A stretch of 43,153 nt of DNA from an uncultured Lachnospiraceae bacterium (lineage in GTDB: Bacteria > Bacillota > Clostridia > Lachnospirales > Lachnospiraceae). Each line of letters starts with the position of its first letter. Positions within the stretch are counted from its first letter, which is position 1. The notes under the pieces were generated by a model. The model was not told where the DNA came from. It did no database searches and worked only from the letters and a program-made list of their open reading frames with translations. Positions 15,160 through 23,363 of this stretch are shown piece after piece. A program made the position numbers and the translations under genes. The stretch lies in NCBI GenBank assembly GCA_910588285.1, contig CAJUQB010000032.1, forward strand, positions 1-43,153, in the 5' to 3' direction.

Positions 15160-16401
15160 ATGACAGCAGCTTATTTTTCGGATTTTATGGGAGACCGGGG
15201 GCAGGAGGCAGAGCGCATCCGGCAGATTACGGCCTGCCTGCAGACAGAAGCCTGCCCGCAGGGGGAGCGTGCCCTGCAGATGGATACCTGCCTGCAGGAG
15301 GAACGCCTCCAGCAGACTGGAGACAGCCTGCAGGAGCAGGCAGAGGAGCAGCTGGAGCTCCTGGCTGTGATGAGCGGAGATTTTTTCCAGAATGGCTGTG
15401 TGGCGCCAGTGGAAAAGCGCCAGAGGATTCAAAAGGGGCTTGCGGCAGGGGCATCCGGAGTGCTGGAGATGTCCTGCTTTGCCTCCCTGTCCAGTGTTGG
15501 GATTTTTGCCTTCAGCGCAGCGCGCCTGCTGGATAAGCTGGGGAGCGTACAGGTTCTGGCCTTAGAGACCCGGGCCGCAGACCTTGACCAGCTGACGGAG
15601 ATTGCCTACCTGCTGATTGTCAATGACAGGCAGTTCCAGCAGAGGGTCGCCTCCTACAAGGAGCAGGGAAGGGATTTTTACCAGGCTCAGGCCAAGGCCG
15701 TCGGGGAGCGGATTCCCGGCGGGGAGGAGATTATGAGCTGCTGGGAGAATATCCTTGCAGTGGAGTGTATCAAATCCCTGAAGCTGATGTATTCCAATAT
15801 CCGCTGTGTCTGCGTGCCCTGCCTGGAGTGCCCGGGCATGTTTGCAGAGTGGGAGACTGGCCGGGAGATGGGCGCCAGGCTGGACGATCTGCTGCGCTAT
15901 CAGCTGTATTATTCGGAAATGCAGCTATCAGATATTTACGGGGGCTATGAGCATCTGACCAAACAGATTCTGGCCCTGCGGGACAGCTATGAGAGCTTTT
16001 CCTCCTTCTGTGAGCAGCTGGCCAAGGGACAGGCCCTCTATGATATCCGCAAATATTTCCTGCGGCTCTTGTGCGGGATCAATAAATCCACCATCGGGAT
16101 CTGGCGGATGTATGATTTTGCGCCCTGTGTCAGCCTTCATGTGAAGGAGGAGGCCAGGGCCCGGCGGCTGGCGGAGCACAGCAAAATACAGCTCCTGGCT
16201 GACCCGCCAAGGACGGGCCGTGCAGCAGACCAGTCTGCAGAAGGGAAGGCGGATCGTGCAGCAGACCAGTCTGCAGAGCCCGGGAAGGAATGGGTGTGGC
16301 TCCCGGAGGGACGGGGGCAGCTGTGGCTGGAGCGTTCCAAGGAGGAGCTGCTGCGTTTGGAGCGAAGAGCAGAGCAGATCTGCGGGCTGATTAGGGGGTA
16401 G
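15160..16401 (+). CDS. unrecognised 413-aa protein upstream of an ABC-F gene
   Basis: ATG at 15160 behind GAGGAGG (15149-15155). Residues 20-60 are Gln/Leu/Cys-rich with an imperfect repeat (LQTEACPQGERALQMD, TCLQEERLQQ, SLQEQAEEQ). The middle (90-330) is helical, with cysteines in CVCVPCLECPGMF. A second repeat, RAADQSAE, occurs twice near 360-380. No signal peptide; one weakly hydrophobic segment at SSVGIFAFSAARLL. The stop is 3 nt before the ABC-F start, so the two are co-translated, suggesting a role linked to translation or to the aldolase. I recognise no family. Confidence 0.75.
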   Translation: MTAAYFSDFMGDRGQEAERIRQITACLQTEACPQGERALQMDTCLQEERLQQTGDSLQEQAEEQLELLAVMSGDFFQNGCVAPVEKRQRIQKGLAAGASGVLEMSCFASLSSVGIFAFSAARLLDKLGSVQVLALETRAADLDQLTEIAYLLIVNDRQFQQRVASYKEQGRDFYQAQAKAVGERIPGGEEIMSCWENILAVECIKSLKLMYSNIRCVCVPCLECPGMFAEWETGREMGARLDDLLRYQLYYSEMQLSDIYGGYEHLTKQILALRDSYESFSSFCEQLAKGQALYDIRKYFLRLLCGINKSTIGIWRMYDFAPCVSLHVKEEARARRLAEHSKIQLLADPPRTGRAADQSAEGKADRAADQSAEPGKEWVWLPEGRGQLWLERSKEELLRLERRAEQICGLIRG

Positions 16402-16404
16402 CGT

Positions 16405-17955
16405 ATGATTTTAGAAGTAAAAAATTTGACCCACGGATTTGGAGACCGGGGGATTTTTGATAATGTATCCTTCCGGCTGCTGAAGGGAGAGCATATCGGC
16501 CTAGTGGGCGCCAATGGGGAAGGAAAATCCACCTTTATGAATATTGTCACCGGGAGCCTTGCGCCGGATGAGGGAACCGTGGAGTGGGCCAGGCATGTCC
16601 GGGCGGGATATCTTGACCAGCATACGGTTCTGGAGGCGGGAATGACCGTGGGGGACGTGCTGCGGTCAGCCTTTGCCTTCCTGTTTGATATGGAGCGGGA
16701 AATGAACCAGATGTTTGAGCAGATGGCAGAAGCATCCCCGGAGGAGATGGAGCGGCTCTTAACGGAGACCGGCACCTGCCAGGAGCTGTTGGAGCAGCAT
16801 GATTTCTATATGATTGACGCCAAGGTGGAGGAGGTGGCCAGAGCCCTTGGAGTGGCGGAATTCGGCCTTGATACGGATGTGACCCAGCTGAGCGGCGGCC
16901 AGAGGACCAAGGTTCTGCTGGCCAAGCTGCTGCTCTCCAAGCCGGATATTTTGATGCTGGATGAGCCCACCAACTACCTGGACGAGAACCATATCCAATG
17001 GCTGAAGCGTTACCTTACGGAGTATGAAAATGCATTTATCCTTATTTCCCATGATATTCCCTTCCTGAACAGCGTGGTGAATATTATTTACCATATGGAG
17101 AATCAGCATCTGGACCGCTACGTGGGAGATTACGACAAGTTTCTGGAGGTCTATGAGATGAAGAAGTCCCAGCTGGAGGCTGCCTACAAGCGCCAGCAGA
17201 AGGAAATCAGCGATCTGAAGGATTTTGTGGCCAGGAACAAGGCCCGGGTTGCCACCCGAAATATGGCGATGTCCCGGCAGAAGAAGCTGGATAAAATGGA
17301 GGTCATTGAGCTGGCCCGGGAGCGTCCCAAGCCGGAATTTTTCTTCCGGAATGCCAGAGCTGCCGGAAGGGTGATCTTCGAGACCACGGATCTGGTGATC
17401 GGCTATGAGCCGGGCCGTCCGCTGTCAAAGCCCATCAACCTTCGGATGGAGCGGGGAGAGAAGATTGCTGTCACCGGGGCCAATGGGATCGGGAAGTCCA
17501 CCTTTTTGAAAAGCGTCCTGGGTCTGATTGCGCCCCTTTCCGGCAGGGTCCAGCAGGGGGATTATCTGTATCCCGGCTATTTCCAGCAGGAGATGCCTCC
17601 CAGCGAGAACAGCTGCATTGAGGAGATCTGGGAGAGCTTTCCTGCCTATAGCCAGTATGAGGTGCGCTCGGCCCTGGCCAAGTGCGGCCTGACCACCAAG
17701 CATATTGAGAGCAAGGTGAAGGTGCTAAGCGGCGGGGAGCAGGCCAAGGTGCGGCTCTGCAAGCTCCTGAATGTGGAGACCAATGTGCTTCTTCTGGACG
17801 AGCCCACCAACCACCTGGATGTGGATGCCAAGGAGGAGCTTCAGCGGGCGCTTAGGGAATACAAGGGAGCGATCCTGCTGGTGTGCCATGAGCCGGAATT
17901 TTATCAGGATGTGGTGCAGCAGGTGTGGAACCTGGAGGAGTTTTGCCATGGATAA
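16405..17955 (+). CDS. ABC-F family ATPase (ribosome-associated)
   Basis: 516 aa, ATG at 16405. Two ATP-binding cassettes: Walker A GANGEGKS (35-42) and GANGIGKS (about 358), signatures LSGGQRTKVLLAKLL and LSGGEQAKVRLCKLL, and Walker B LMLDEPTNYLD and LLLDEPTNHLD. They are joined by the basic interdomain linker (about 240-310: EMKKSQLEAAYKRQQKEISD, then RNKARVATRN). No membrane segment, as expected for ABC-F proteins that bind the ribosomal E site and rescue stalled ribosomes or protect against antibiotics. The size and linker resemble YbiT/EttA-like housekeeping members more than known resistance factors. The following genes encode a translational-GTPase relative and NYN nucleases, supporting a ribosome role. 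Confidence 0.93.
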   Translation: MILEVKNLTHGFGDRGIFDNVSFRLLKGEHIGLVGANGEGKSTFMNIVTGSLAPDEGTVEWARHVRAGYLDQHTVLEAGMTVGDVLRSAFAFLFDMEREMNQMFEQMAEASPEEMERLLTETGTCQELLEQHDFYMIDAKVEEVARALGVAEFGLDTDVTQLSGGQRTKVLLAKLLLSKPDILMLDEPTNYLDENHIQWLKRYLTEYENAFILISHDIPFLNSVVNIIYHMENQHLDRYVGDYDKFLEVYEMKKSQLEAAYKRQQKEISDLKDFVARNKARVATRNMAMSRQKKLDKMEVIELARERPKPEFFFRNARAAGRVIFETTDLVIGYEPGRPLSKPINLRMERGEKIAVTGANGIGKSTFLKSVLGLIAPLSGRVQQGDYLYPGYFQQEMPPSENSCIEEIWESFPAYSQYEVRSALAKCGLTTKHIESKVKVLSGGEQAKVRLCKLLNVETNVLLLDEPTNHLDVDAKEELQRALREYKGAILLVCHEPEFYQDVVQQVWNLEEFCHG

Positions 17956-18034
17956 GTTTCTGTTTATCGCCCTGTTTGTGGGAATGGCTATGAGATCCTC
18001 CAAGGCAGCGGTGGAAAAAAAGGATTTGATATAG
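17948..18034 (+). CDS. possible 28-aa small membrane peptide
   Basis: An ATG at 17948 overlaps the ABC-F stop (ATGGATAA) and reads MDKFLFIALFVGMAMRSSKA, ending at TAG 18032-18034 after a charged tail. The single hydrophobic helix and translational coupling are suggestive, but the length is below what chance excludes. Confidence 0.3.
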   Translation: MDKFLFIALFVGMAMRSSKAAVEKKDLI

Positions 18035-18087
18035 CCAGGGGATCAGACAGAAAGATAATTAGAGATATCGACGAATGCCTTTTCTTG

Positions 18088-18096
18088 TGATATAAT
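18088..18096 (+). promoter_or_regulatory. extended -10 promoter of the GTPase-NYN gene
   Basis: TGA followed directly by a perfect TATAAT (18091-18096) gives a TGnTATAAT extended -10. The region 17 nt upstream (TCGACG) is only a partial -35. The start codon is 37 nt further on. Confidence 0.55.
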
Positions 18097-18132
18097 AGTT
18101 CCAGTTTGCTATCACAGGAGGAGGCGTTTTCT

Positions 18133-20988
18133 ATGGGCGGACATGCAGAGCATACATCTACCGGACATATATGCGTTGGACTGCTGGCCCATGTGGACGC
18201 CGGAAAGACCACGCTGGCAGAGAGTCTGTTATATTTAAGCGGAGCTATCCGCAGGCCGGGCCGTGTGGACGATGGGGATGCCTTTTTGGACACCTATGCA
18301 TTGGAGCGGCAGAGAGGGATCACCATTTTTTCCAAGCAGGCTGAATTTGTGCTGCCAAAAACCGCGGATCTGCCCGGCCTGTCGGTGACGCTTCTGGACA
18401 CGCCGGGCCATGTGGACTTTTCGGCAGAGATGGAGCGCACCCTGCAGGTGCTGGACTATGCCGTGCTGGTGATCAGCGGGGCAGATGGCATCCAGAGCCA
18501 TGTGGAGACCTTGTGGAAGCTGCTGGAACGCTATCGGATCCCAACGGTCCTCTTTGTCAACAAGATGGACCAGGCCGGGACGGACCCCAAGGGGCGGATG
18601 CAGGAGCTCTGCAGCCGGCTGTCGGATTCCTGCGTGTTTTTTGACGGCTGGAGCCAGGAGGGACTGCCGGCCGCCTGGCAGGAGCAGCAGATGGAGAACC
18701 TTGCCATGTGCGGGGAAGAGGCTATGGACCAGTACCTGGAGACCGGGAGTATTTCCCGGGAATGCATTGCAGCTATGGTTTCGGAGCGCAGGGTGTTTCC
18801 CTGCTACTTCGGCTCTGCCCTCCGGCAGCAGGGGATTTCCCAGCTGATGGAGGGAATGGCACGATACCTAAGACAGCCGCAGTATCCTGCGGATTTTGGC
18901 GCAAGAGTGTACAAGATCTCCCGGGACAAGCAGGGCAGCCGCCTGACTCATATGAAGATTACAGGCGGCAGCTTAAGGCCCAAGGAGGCCCTTTTGGGAA
19001 GGAACGGCGCATGGGAAGAGAAGGTGAACCAGCTGCGGCGGTATTCCGGCGACAGCTATGAGCTTCTTATGGAGGCCCGGGCAGGGGAGATCTGTGTGGC
19101 CACCGGCCTGTCGGCGACCTGTGTCGGGGAGGGCCTGGGGGCGGAGGCAGGCCAGAGCCTGCCCCTGCTGGAGCCGGTGCTGACCTTCCAGCTCAAAGCG
19201 CCGGAGGGAACCAATCTCCATGCACTGCTCTTAGGGCTGCGTCAGCTGGAGGAGGAGGAGCCGCTGCTGCGGGTCGTATGGCAGGAGGAAACCTCTGAGA
19301 TCCTGGTACAGCTCATGGGTGAGGTGCAGACAGAGGTGCTAACGGAGCTGATCCGAGAGCGGTTCCAGGTGCCGGTCACCTTTGGCGCCGGAAGCATTGT
19401 ATACAAGGAGACGCTGCTGGAGCCTGTGGAGGGCGTGGGGCATTTTGAGCCGCTGCGCCACTATGCGGAGGTACATCTGCTGCTGGAGCCGGGGGAAGCA
19501 GGAAGCGGGCTGCAGTTCGATACGGATTGCAGCGAGGACCTGCTGGACCGGAATTGGCAGCGGCTGATTCTGACCCACCTTGGAGAAAAGAAGCACCGCG
19601 GAGTGCTCACCGGCGCGGAGATCACGGATCTGAAGATTACGCTCATTGCCGGAAAGGCCCATCAGAAGCACACTGAGGGCGGAGATTTCCGCCAGGCTAC
19701 CTACCGGGCGGTGCGCCAGGGCCTGCGGATGGGGCGAAGCGTTCTGCTGGAGCCGGTCTATGAGTTTGAGCTGGAGGTTCCTGCCCAACAGGTGGGCCGC
19801 GCCATGTCAGACCTGCAGCGGATGGCTGCGGAATTCGAGGGCCCCTACACGGAGGGGGAGACGGCCCTGCTGAAGGGGACCGTGCCGGCGGCAGCTGTGC
19901 AGGGATACCAGCTTAAGCTTCTGTCCTACACCGGCGGCAGGGGCCGTCTGTCCTGCCGCCTGCAGGGCTACGCCCCCTGCCATAACCAGGAGGAGGTGCT
20001 GGAAGCAGCCTCCTATGACCCGGAGCAGGATCTTGAGAATCCTACCGGTTCGGTGTTCTGCGCCCATGGGGCAGGATTTGTGGTGAGCTATGACCAGGTC
20101 TATGAGTATATGCACCTGGAGGGAAGGCTTGCCGGAGGCCGCGGGCGAAGGGGCTATGCCGGAGCCGGACTTGGGGGCGGCGCTGCCGCAGCAAACGGGC
20201 AGGGAGGCAGTACAGACACAGCGGCCAGAACCCGGGAGCTGCAGGCAGGCGGACGGCAGGACGAAGAGGCAGGCAGCCCTGGAGCCTCCTATGATGCAGG
20301 CTACCGGGAGACCAAGGAGCTTCAGGAGATCTTCCGGCGCACCTACGGCAGCAGCGGCCAGGAGCGCAGGGGATGGAAACGGCGGGATGGCTCCCGGCCA
20401 AAGGAAACCCGCTCCTATTCCGGCGGCGACCCTAAGTACGCCAGAGTGCGGACAGACGGGAAGGAATATCTTCTGGTGGATGGCTACAATATTATATTCG
20501 GGTGGCCCGAGCTGACCCAGCTGGCACAGACAGATCTGGGGGCGGCCAGAGACAAGCTGATGGATATTTTGTGCAATTACCAGGGCTATAAGAAAAATAC
20601 CCTGATCCTGGTATTTGATGCTTACAAGGTGGCCGGGAATTCCGGGAGCAGCCAGAAATACCATAATATCCATGTGGTATATACCAAGGAGGCGGAGACA
20701 GCGGATCAATATATTGAGAAGGTAACGCATGAGATCGGCCGCAAGCATAAGGTAACGGTTGCTACCTCTGACGGTCTGGAGCAGGTGATTATCCTTGGCC
20801 AGGGGGCAGTGCGCATGTCCGCCCAGGGCCTCTGGGAGGAGATTCAGACGGCCAACCGGCAGATTCGTCAGGAATTGGAAGAAAAGAAAGCAGGCAGAAT
20901 GCAGCATTATCTGCAGGATTATCTGCCGAAGGAGATGAATGAACAAAATGAATATCATGAAACAGACCATATATCTGGTGGACAGTGA
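18133..20988 (+). CDS. TetM/EF-G-like translational GTPase fused to a C-terminal YacP/Rae1-type NYN nuclease domain
   Basis: 951 aa from ATG 18133, behind AGGAGGAGG. GTPase motifs: G1 AHVDAGKTT (19-27), G2 in RQRGITIF, G3 DTPGHVDF, G4 NKMDQAG. Domains II-V of the tetracycline-resistance/EF-G type extend to about residue 650 (GAGSIVYKETLLEPVEG, then LSYTGGRGRLSCRLQGY). A Gly/Ala/Arg-rich linker (about 660-770) contains KELQEIFRRTYG. Residues about 775-940 form a YacP-like NYN domain: LLVDGYNIIFGW, ILVFDAYKV, VTVATSDGLEQ. In Bacillus, Rae1 (YacP) is a ribosome-associated endoribonuclease cutting mRNA in the A site; EF-G-like factors also bind there. The fusion therefore suggests GTP-controlled delivery of a nuclease to ribosomes. 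Functional drug resistance is not implied. Confidence 0.9.
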   Translation: MGGHAEHTSTGHICVGLLAHVDAGKTTLAESLLYLSGAIRRPGRVDDGDAFLDTYALERQRGITIFSKQAEFVLPKTADLPGLSVTLLDTPGHVDFSAEMERTLQVLDYAVLVISGADGIQSHVETLWKLLERYRIPTVLFVNKMDQAGTDPKGRMQELCSRLSDSCVFFDGWSQEGLPAAWQEQQMENLAMCGEEAMDQYLETGSISRECIAAMVSERRVFPCYFGSALRQQGISQLMEGMARYLRQPQYPADFGARVYKISRDKQGSRLTHMKITGGSLRPKEALLGRNGAWEEKVNQLRRYSGDSYELLMEARAGEICVATGLSATCVGEGLGAEAGQSLPLLEPVLTFQLKAPEGTNLHALLLGLRQLEEEEPLLRVVWQEETSEILVQLMGEVQTEVLTELIRERFQVPVTFGAGSIVYKETLLEPVEGVGHFEPLRHYAEVHLLLEPGEAGSGLQFDTDCSEDLLDRNWQRLILTHLGEKKHRGVLTGAEITDLKITLIAGKAHQKHTEGGDFRQATYRAVRQGLRMGRSVLLEPVYEFELEVPAQQVGRAMSDLQRMAAEFEGPYTEGETALLKGTVPAAAVQGYQLKLLSYTGGRGRLSCRLQGYAPCHNQEEVLEAASYDPEQDLENPTGSVFCAHGAGFVVSYDQVYEYMHLEGRLAGGRGRRGYAGAGLGGGAAAANGQGGSTDTAARTRELQAGGRQDEEAGSPGASYDAGYRETKELQEIFRRTYGSSGQERRGWKRRDGSRPKETRSYSGGDPKYARVRTDGKEYLLVDGYNIIFGWPELTQLAQTDLGAARDKLMDILCNYQGYKKNTLILVFDAYKVAGNSGSSQKYHNIHVVYTKEAETADQYIEKVTHEIGRKHKVTVATSDGLEQVIILGQGAVRMSAQGLWEEIQTANRQIRQELEEKKAGRMQHYLQDYLPKEMNEQNEYHETDHISGGQ

Positions 20989-22282
20989 AAATGTAAACGA
21001 CGCGTGGGTACAGCTGCTGCCCAAGCTGGAGCGCCGGGATCGGATCATTGTGTTCCACACCAAGAACAGCCCGCATTTTACCACAGAGAGCGCATCCCAG
21101 ATGGCGGATTTCCAGAGCCGCCTCACCTGGGAGAAGTGCTTTACCGGCACAAACGGGCTGGATTTCCAGCTGGTGTCACGGCTGGGATACCTGATTTGCA
21201 AAAAGCCCAAAGCAACCTTTGTAATCGTGTCCAATGATACCGGCTTTGACGCAGCCATCAAATACTGGGTGCAGGAGGGGAAGCAGGTGAGCCGGATCCG
21301 GGGGGCCTCCTGTAAGGAGGAAGCGCCGCTGACAGAGGTACAGGAGAAGATCGTTCTGGAGGATGCGCCGGATAAGCAGCAGAGAAAGCATAAGAAGCGC
21401 AAGAAAAAGAAAAGCGGGGGAGGGCAGAACCAGAATCAGAACCAGCCGGAGGACCCGGACAGAGGCCAGCCCGAGAGCCGAAAGGATCAGAAGGGCCAGG
21501 GAGGAAGCCAGCCCGAGGGCCGAAAGGATCAGAAGGGTCAGGGAGGAAGCCAGTCCGAGAACCGGAAGGATCAGAAGGGCCAGGGAGGAAGCCAGTCCGA
21601 GGGCCGTAAGGATCAGAAGGGCCAGGGAGGAAGCCAGCCCGAGAGCCGTAAGGATCAGGCTGGTCCGGACAGAGGCCAAACCGAGGGCCGTAAGGATCAG
21701 AAGGGCCAGGGAGGAGGCCGGTCCGAGAACCGAAAGGGCCAGGATGATCCGGAAGGCCATGGCAGGAACCAATGGGAGAGCCGAAAGGAACAGGATGATC
21801 CGGAGGGCCATGACAGAGGCCAGCAGGGGAGCCGAAAGGGTTCGGACAAGAAGGGGCAGGACAGCAGGGACAGACAGAATCAGAAAAAGGATATTCCGGT
21901 ATCCAGTGTGCTGGGGATCTGCCGTTCGATTTCCATGGACCGCCATGAGATGATCCATGAGGCCCTGGTGGCGCTGCTTGGGGCAGCGGACGGGCGGGAA
22001 GTGTATTATTTCCTGAAGGATAACCAGGAATTCCAGTCCCAGCTGTGCAAAATCTATTTGCCGGAACGTACCCTCCGTGTGGATAATTATCTGAAGGTAG
22101 TCTTTGGGTATCACAAAGAGGAAGTGGAGGATATGAATCAGATTTGGGGCATTGTCAATAAATATACGGCCCATGACCGCAACGGGCTGTTCCAGGCTCT
22201 GACGGAGACCTTTGGCCATAAAAAGGGCGCCCGGTATTATGGGATCTTGAAGCCCCATGTACGTGTATTGAAGAAGCTTTAA
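20939..22282 (+). CDS. second NYN/PIN-like protein with a repetitive basic linker
   Basis: About 447 aa; ATGs at 20939, 20948 and 20957 are all possible behind AAGGAG (20929-20934). It overlaps the GTPase gene by 50 bp. Residues 8-120 are NYN-like: TIYLVDSENVNDAW, RIIVFHTKNS, TFVIVSNDTGFDAAI. The Asp residues in VDSEN and SNDTGFD match the acidic metal-binding pocket of the NYN/PIN-like fold. Residues 140-320 are a highly charged repeat linker (K-rich RKHKKRKKKK, then 14-residue repeats). The C-terminal domain (about 325-447) starts SSVLGICRSISMDRHEM and is unrecognised. RNA binding or cleavage beside the fused NYN GTPase is likely. Confidence 0.85.
   Translation: MNKMNIMKQTIYLVDSENVNDAWVQLLPKLERRDRIIVFHTKNSPHFTTESASQMADFQSRLTWEKCFTGTNGLDFQLVSRLGYLICKKPKATFVIVSNDTGFDAAIKYWVQEGKQVSRIRGASCKEEAPLTEVQEKIVLEDAPDKQQRKHKKRKKKKSGGGQNQNQNQPEDPDRGQPESRKDQKGQGGSQPEGRKDQKGQGGSQSENRKDQKGQGGSQSEGRKDQKGQGGSQPESRKDQAGPDRGQTEGRKDQKGQGGGRSENRKGQDDPEGHGRNQWESRKEQDDPEGHDRGQQGSRKGSDKKGQDSRDRQNQKKDIPVSSVLGICRSISMDRHEMIHEALVALLGAADGREVYYFLKDNQEFQSQLCKIYLPERTLRVDNYLKVVFGYHKEEVEDMNQIWGIVNKYTAHDRNGLFQALTETFGHKKGARYYGILKPHVRVLKKL
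21470..21721 (+). repeat. in-frame 42-bp tandem repeats (14-aa units)
   Basis: At least six consecutive 42-bp units encode variants of PEGRKDQKGQGGSQ, with further degenerate copies to about 21840 that change to RKGQDDPEGHG. Variation between units is mostly at the first three residues (PES, PEG, SEN, SEG). The array encodes a flexible basic and glutamine-rich linker and is not a CRISPR, because units are contiguous, lack spacers and keep frame. Confidence 0.9.
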
Positions 22283-22548
22283 AGCATATAATATATTGAA
22301 AGTCAAAAACCCCGCTGCAAGCCGGATGTCTCCTGCCTGCAGTGGGGGTGATCTTCGCGGCAGTTGTCAAATGCCGGCAGTCATATTTTTCCCGTCTGAA
22401 TCTGTTCCAAATGCATCCAGGCAGATAGAACGTGTTCCGGCCAGCCTTTTCACATCTTTCTATGTTTCACAATCAGTAATAATTAAATCCGTTTTCCGTT
22501 CCTTGATTCCACAGAAATAAAAATATATCGAGATACAATAAATCCATA
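22283..22548. other. intergenic region with one strong dyad, no gene seen
   Basis: ACCCCGCTGCA (from about 22308) and TGCAGTGGGGGT (about 22338-22349) can pair into a GC-rich stem 25 nt beyond the NYN stop. No T-tract follows. It is the only visible 3' structure for the operon ending at 22282. Short open frames in the rest have no ribosome binding sites or coding character. Confidence 0.35.
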
Positions 22549-22577
22549 TTGACAAATGAACAATGCGGTGATAAAAT
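22549..22577 (+). promoter_or_regulatory. strong promoter of the DUF2975 operon
   Basis: Perfect TTGACA (22549-22554), 17-nt spacer, TAAAAT (22572-22577) preceded by TGA as an extended -10. The start codon is 40 nt downstream. Confidence 0.75.
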
Positions 22578-22616
22578 ACCTCCGTGAAAGATAAATTTGA
22601 TCATGGAGGTATTTTT

Positions 22617-23096
22617 ATGGAACAGAAAAATATTGCAAGAATGCTGAAAATTTTTACTCTGTGCGTTGGTGCAGTAGGCGCCTTCTTTTTCTTCTTTTAC
22701 ATTCCGATACTGATCTGGGAGGTGGCCCAGGAGGAGACGGAGGCAGCTTGGCTGCAGTGGCCCGGGACAATTGGCATGTGGGTCATTGCCCTGATGTGCT
22801 TTTTGGCCCTTTGGGAATTCTGGAGGATCTGCAGCAGGATCGGCAGGGACGAGAGCTTTTGCCGGGAGAATGGAGCATCGATGGGACATATCGGGATCCT
22901 GGCCTTTACCGTGGCTGCACTGATTCTGGGCGGAACTGTGTTCCTCATGGTTCTTGGGTATTTGAATGCAGCAGGATTTCTGATGATCTTTTTTGTGCTG
23001 TGTACCGCAGTGGGCATCGGCGTCCTGTGCCTGGCCCTTTCCAGACTGATCGACAATGCGGCCAGGCTCAAAGAAGAGAGCGACCTGACCATTTAG
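22617..23096 (+). CDS. DUF2975 membrane protein
   Basis: 159 aa; ATG at 22617 behind GGAGG. Four membrane helices: near 10-35 (VGAVGAFFFFFYIPILIW), 50-70, 95-115 and 120-145. The motif FWRICSRIGRDESFCRENGA between helices 2 and 3 is typical of DUF2975, where a short cytoplasmic loop precedes helix 3. The family is almost always paired with a small YozG-like HTH regulator, as here (next gene, 27 nt on). Role unknown; the pair may form a membrane-tethered regulatory unit. Confidence 0.85.
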   Translation: MEQKNIARMLKIFTLCVGAVGAFFFFFYIPILIWEVAQEETEAAWLQWPGTIGMWVIALMCFLALWEFWRICSRIGRDESFCRENGASMGHIGILAFTVAALILGGTVFLMVLGYLNAAGFLMIFFVLCTAVGIGVLCLALSRLIDNAARLKEESDLTI

Positions 23097-23123
23097 GGGA
23101 GGCTGCATAGAAGGAGGTATGTG

Positions 23124-23363
23124 ATGATTATTATAAATATTGACGTGATGCTGGCGAAGCGGAAAATGCGCGTGACAGAGCTGTCGCAGCGGGTGGGGAT
23201 TACCATGGCAAATATTTCCATCCTGAAGAACGGAAAGGCCAAGGCTATTAAGCTGGAGACTCTGAACAAAATATGCCAGGTGCTGGAGTGTCAGCCTGGG
23301 GAGCTGCTGGAGTGGAGGCCGGACCCGGAAGGCCATGGCCAGACCATGGAGGAAGAGGCATGA
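23124..23363 (+). CDS. small XRE/YozG-type HTH regulator
   Basis: 79 aa. ATG 23124 is preferred over the in-frame GTG 23121 because AAGGAGG ends at 23117. Residues 3-65 are a compact Cro/C1-type helix-turn-helix: MLAKRKMRVTELSQRVGIT, then MANISILKNGKAKAIKLETL and ICQVLECQPGELLEW. It belongs to the HTH_26-like group that accompanies DUF2975 proteins. The gene overlaps the next start (ATGA at 23360), so the three genes form one operon and it may autoregulate. Confidence 0.9.
   Translation: MIIINIDVMLAKRKMRVTELSQRVGITMANISILKNGKAKAIKLETLNKICQVLECQPGELLEWRPDPEGHGQTMEEEA

Noticed and set aside
14184..15161. 325-residue minus-strand frame opposite the aldolase gene
   Set aside because: The plus frame has intact metal-binding barrel motifs; the minus frame has His/Gly-rich nonsense and no ribosome binding site.
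18133..20988. Tetracycline resistance gene (tetM-like)
   Set aside because: The GTPase is related, but the protein is about 300 residues longer with an NYN domain and lies among housekeeping-like genes, so a dedicated resistance call is not supported.
19807..21402. 531-residue open frame on the minus strand
   Set aside because: It lies antisense to the GTPase-NYN and NYN genes, has Leu/Gly/Ala-biased mirror composition and crosses a gene boundary; it is a GC-rich shadow.
21470..21840. Regular 42-bp repeats that might be a CRISPR array
   Set aside because: Units are contiguous with no unique spacers and stay in frame inside a coding region; no cas genes are present.
21176..22306. 376-residue minus-strand frame with LILTALGLASSLALL repeats
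   Set aside because: The apparent hydrophobic repeats are the antisense reading of the 42-bp repeat linker.
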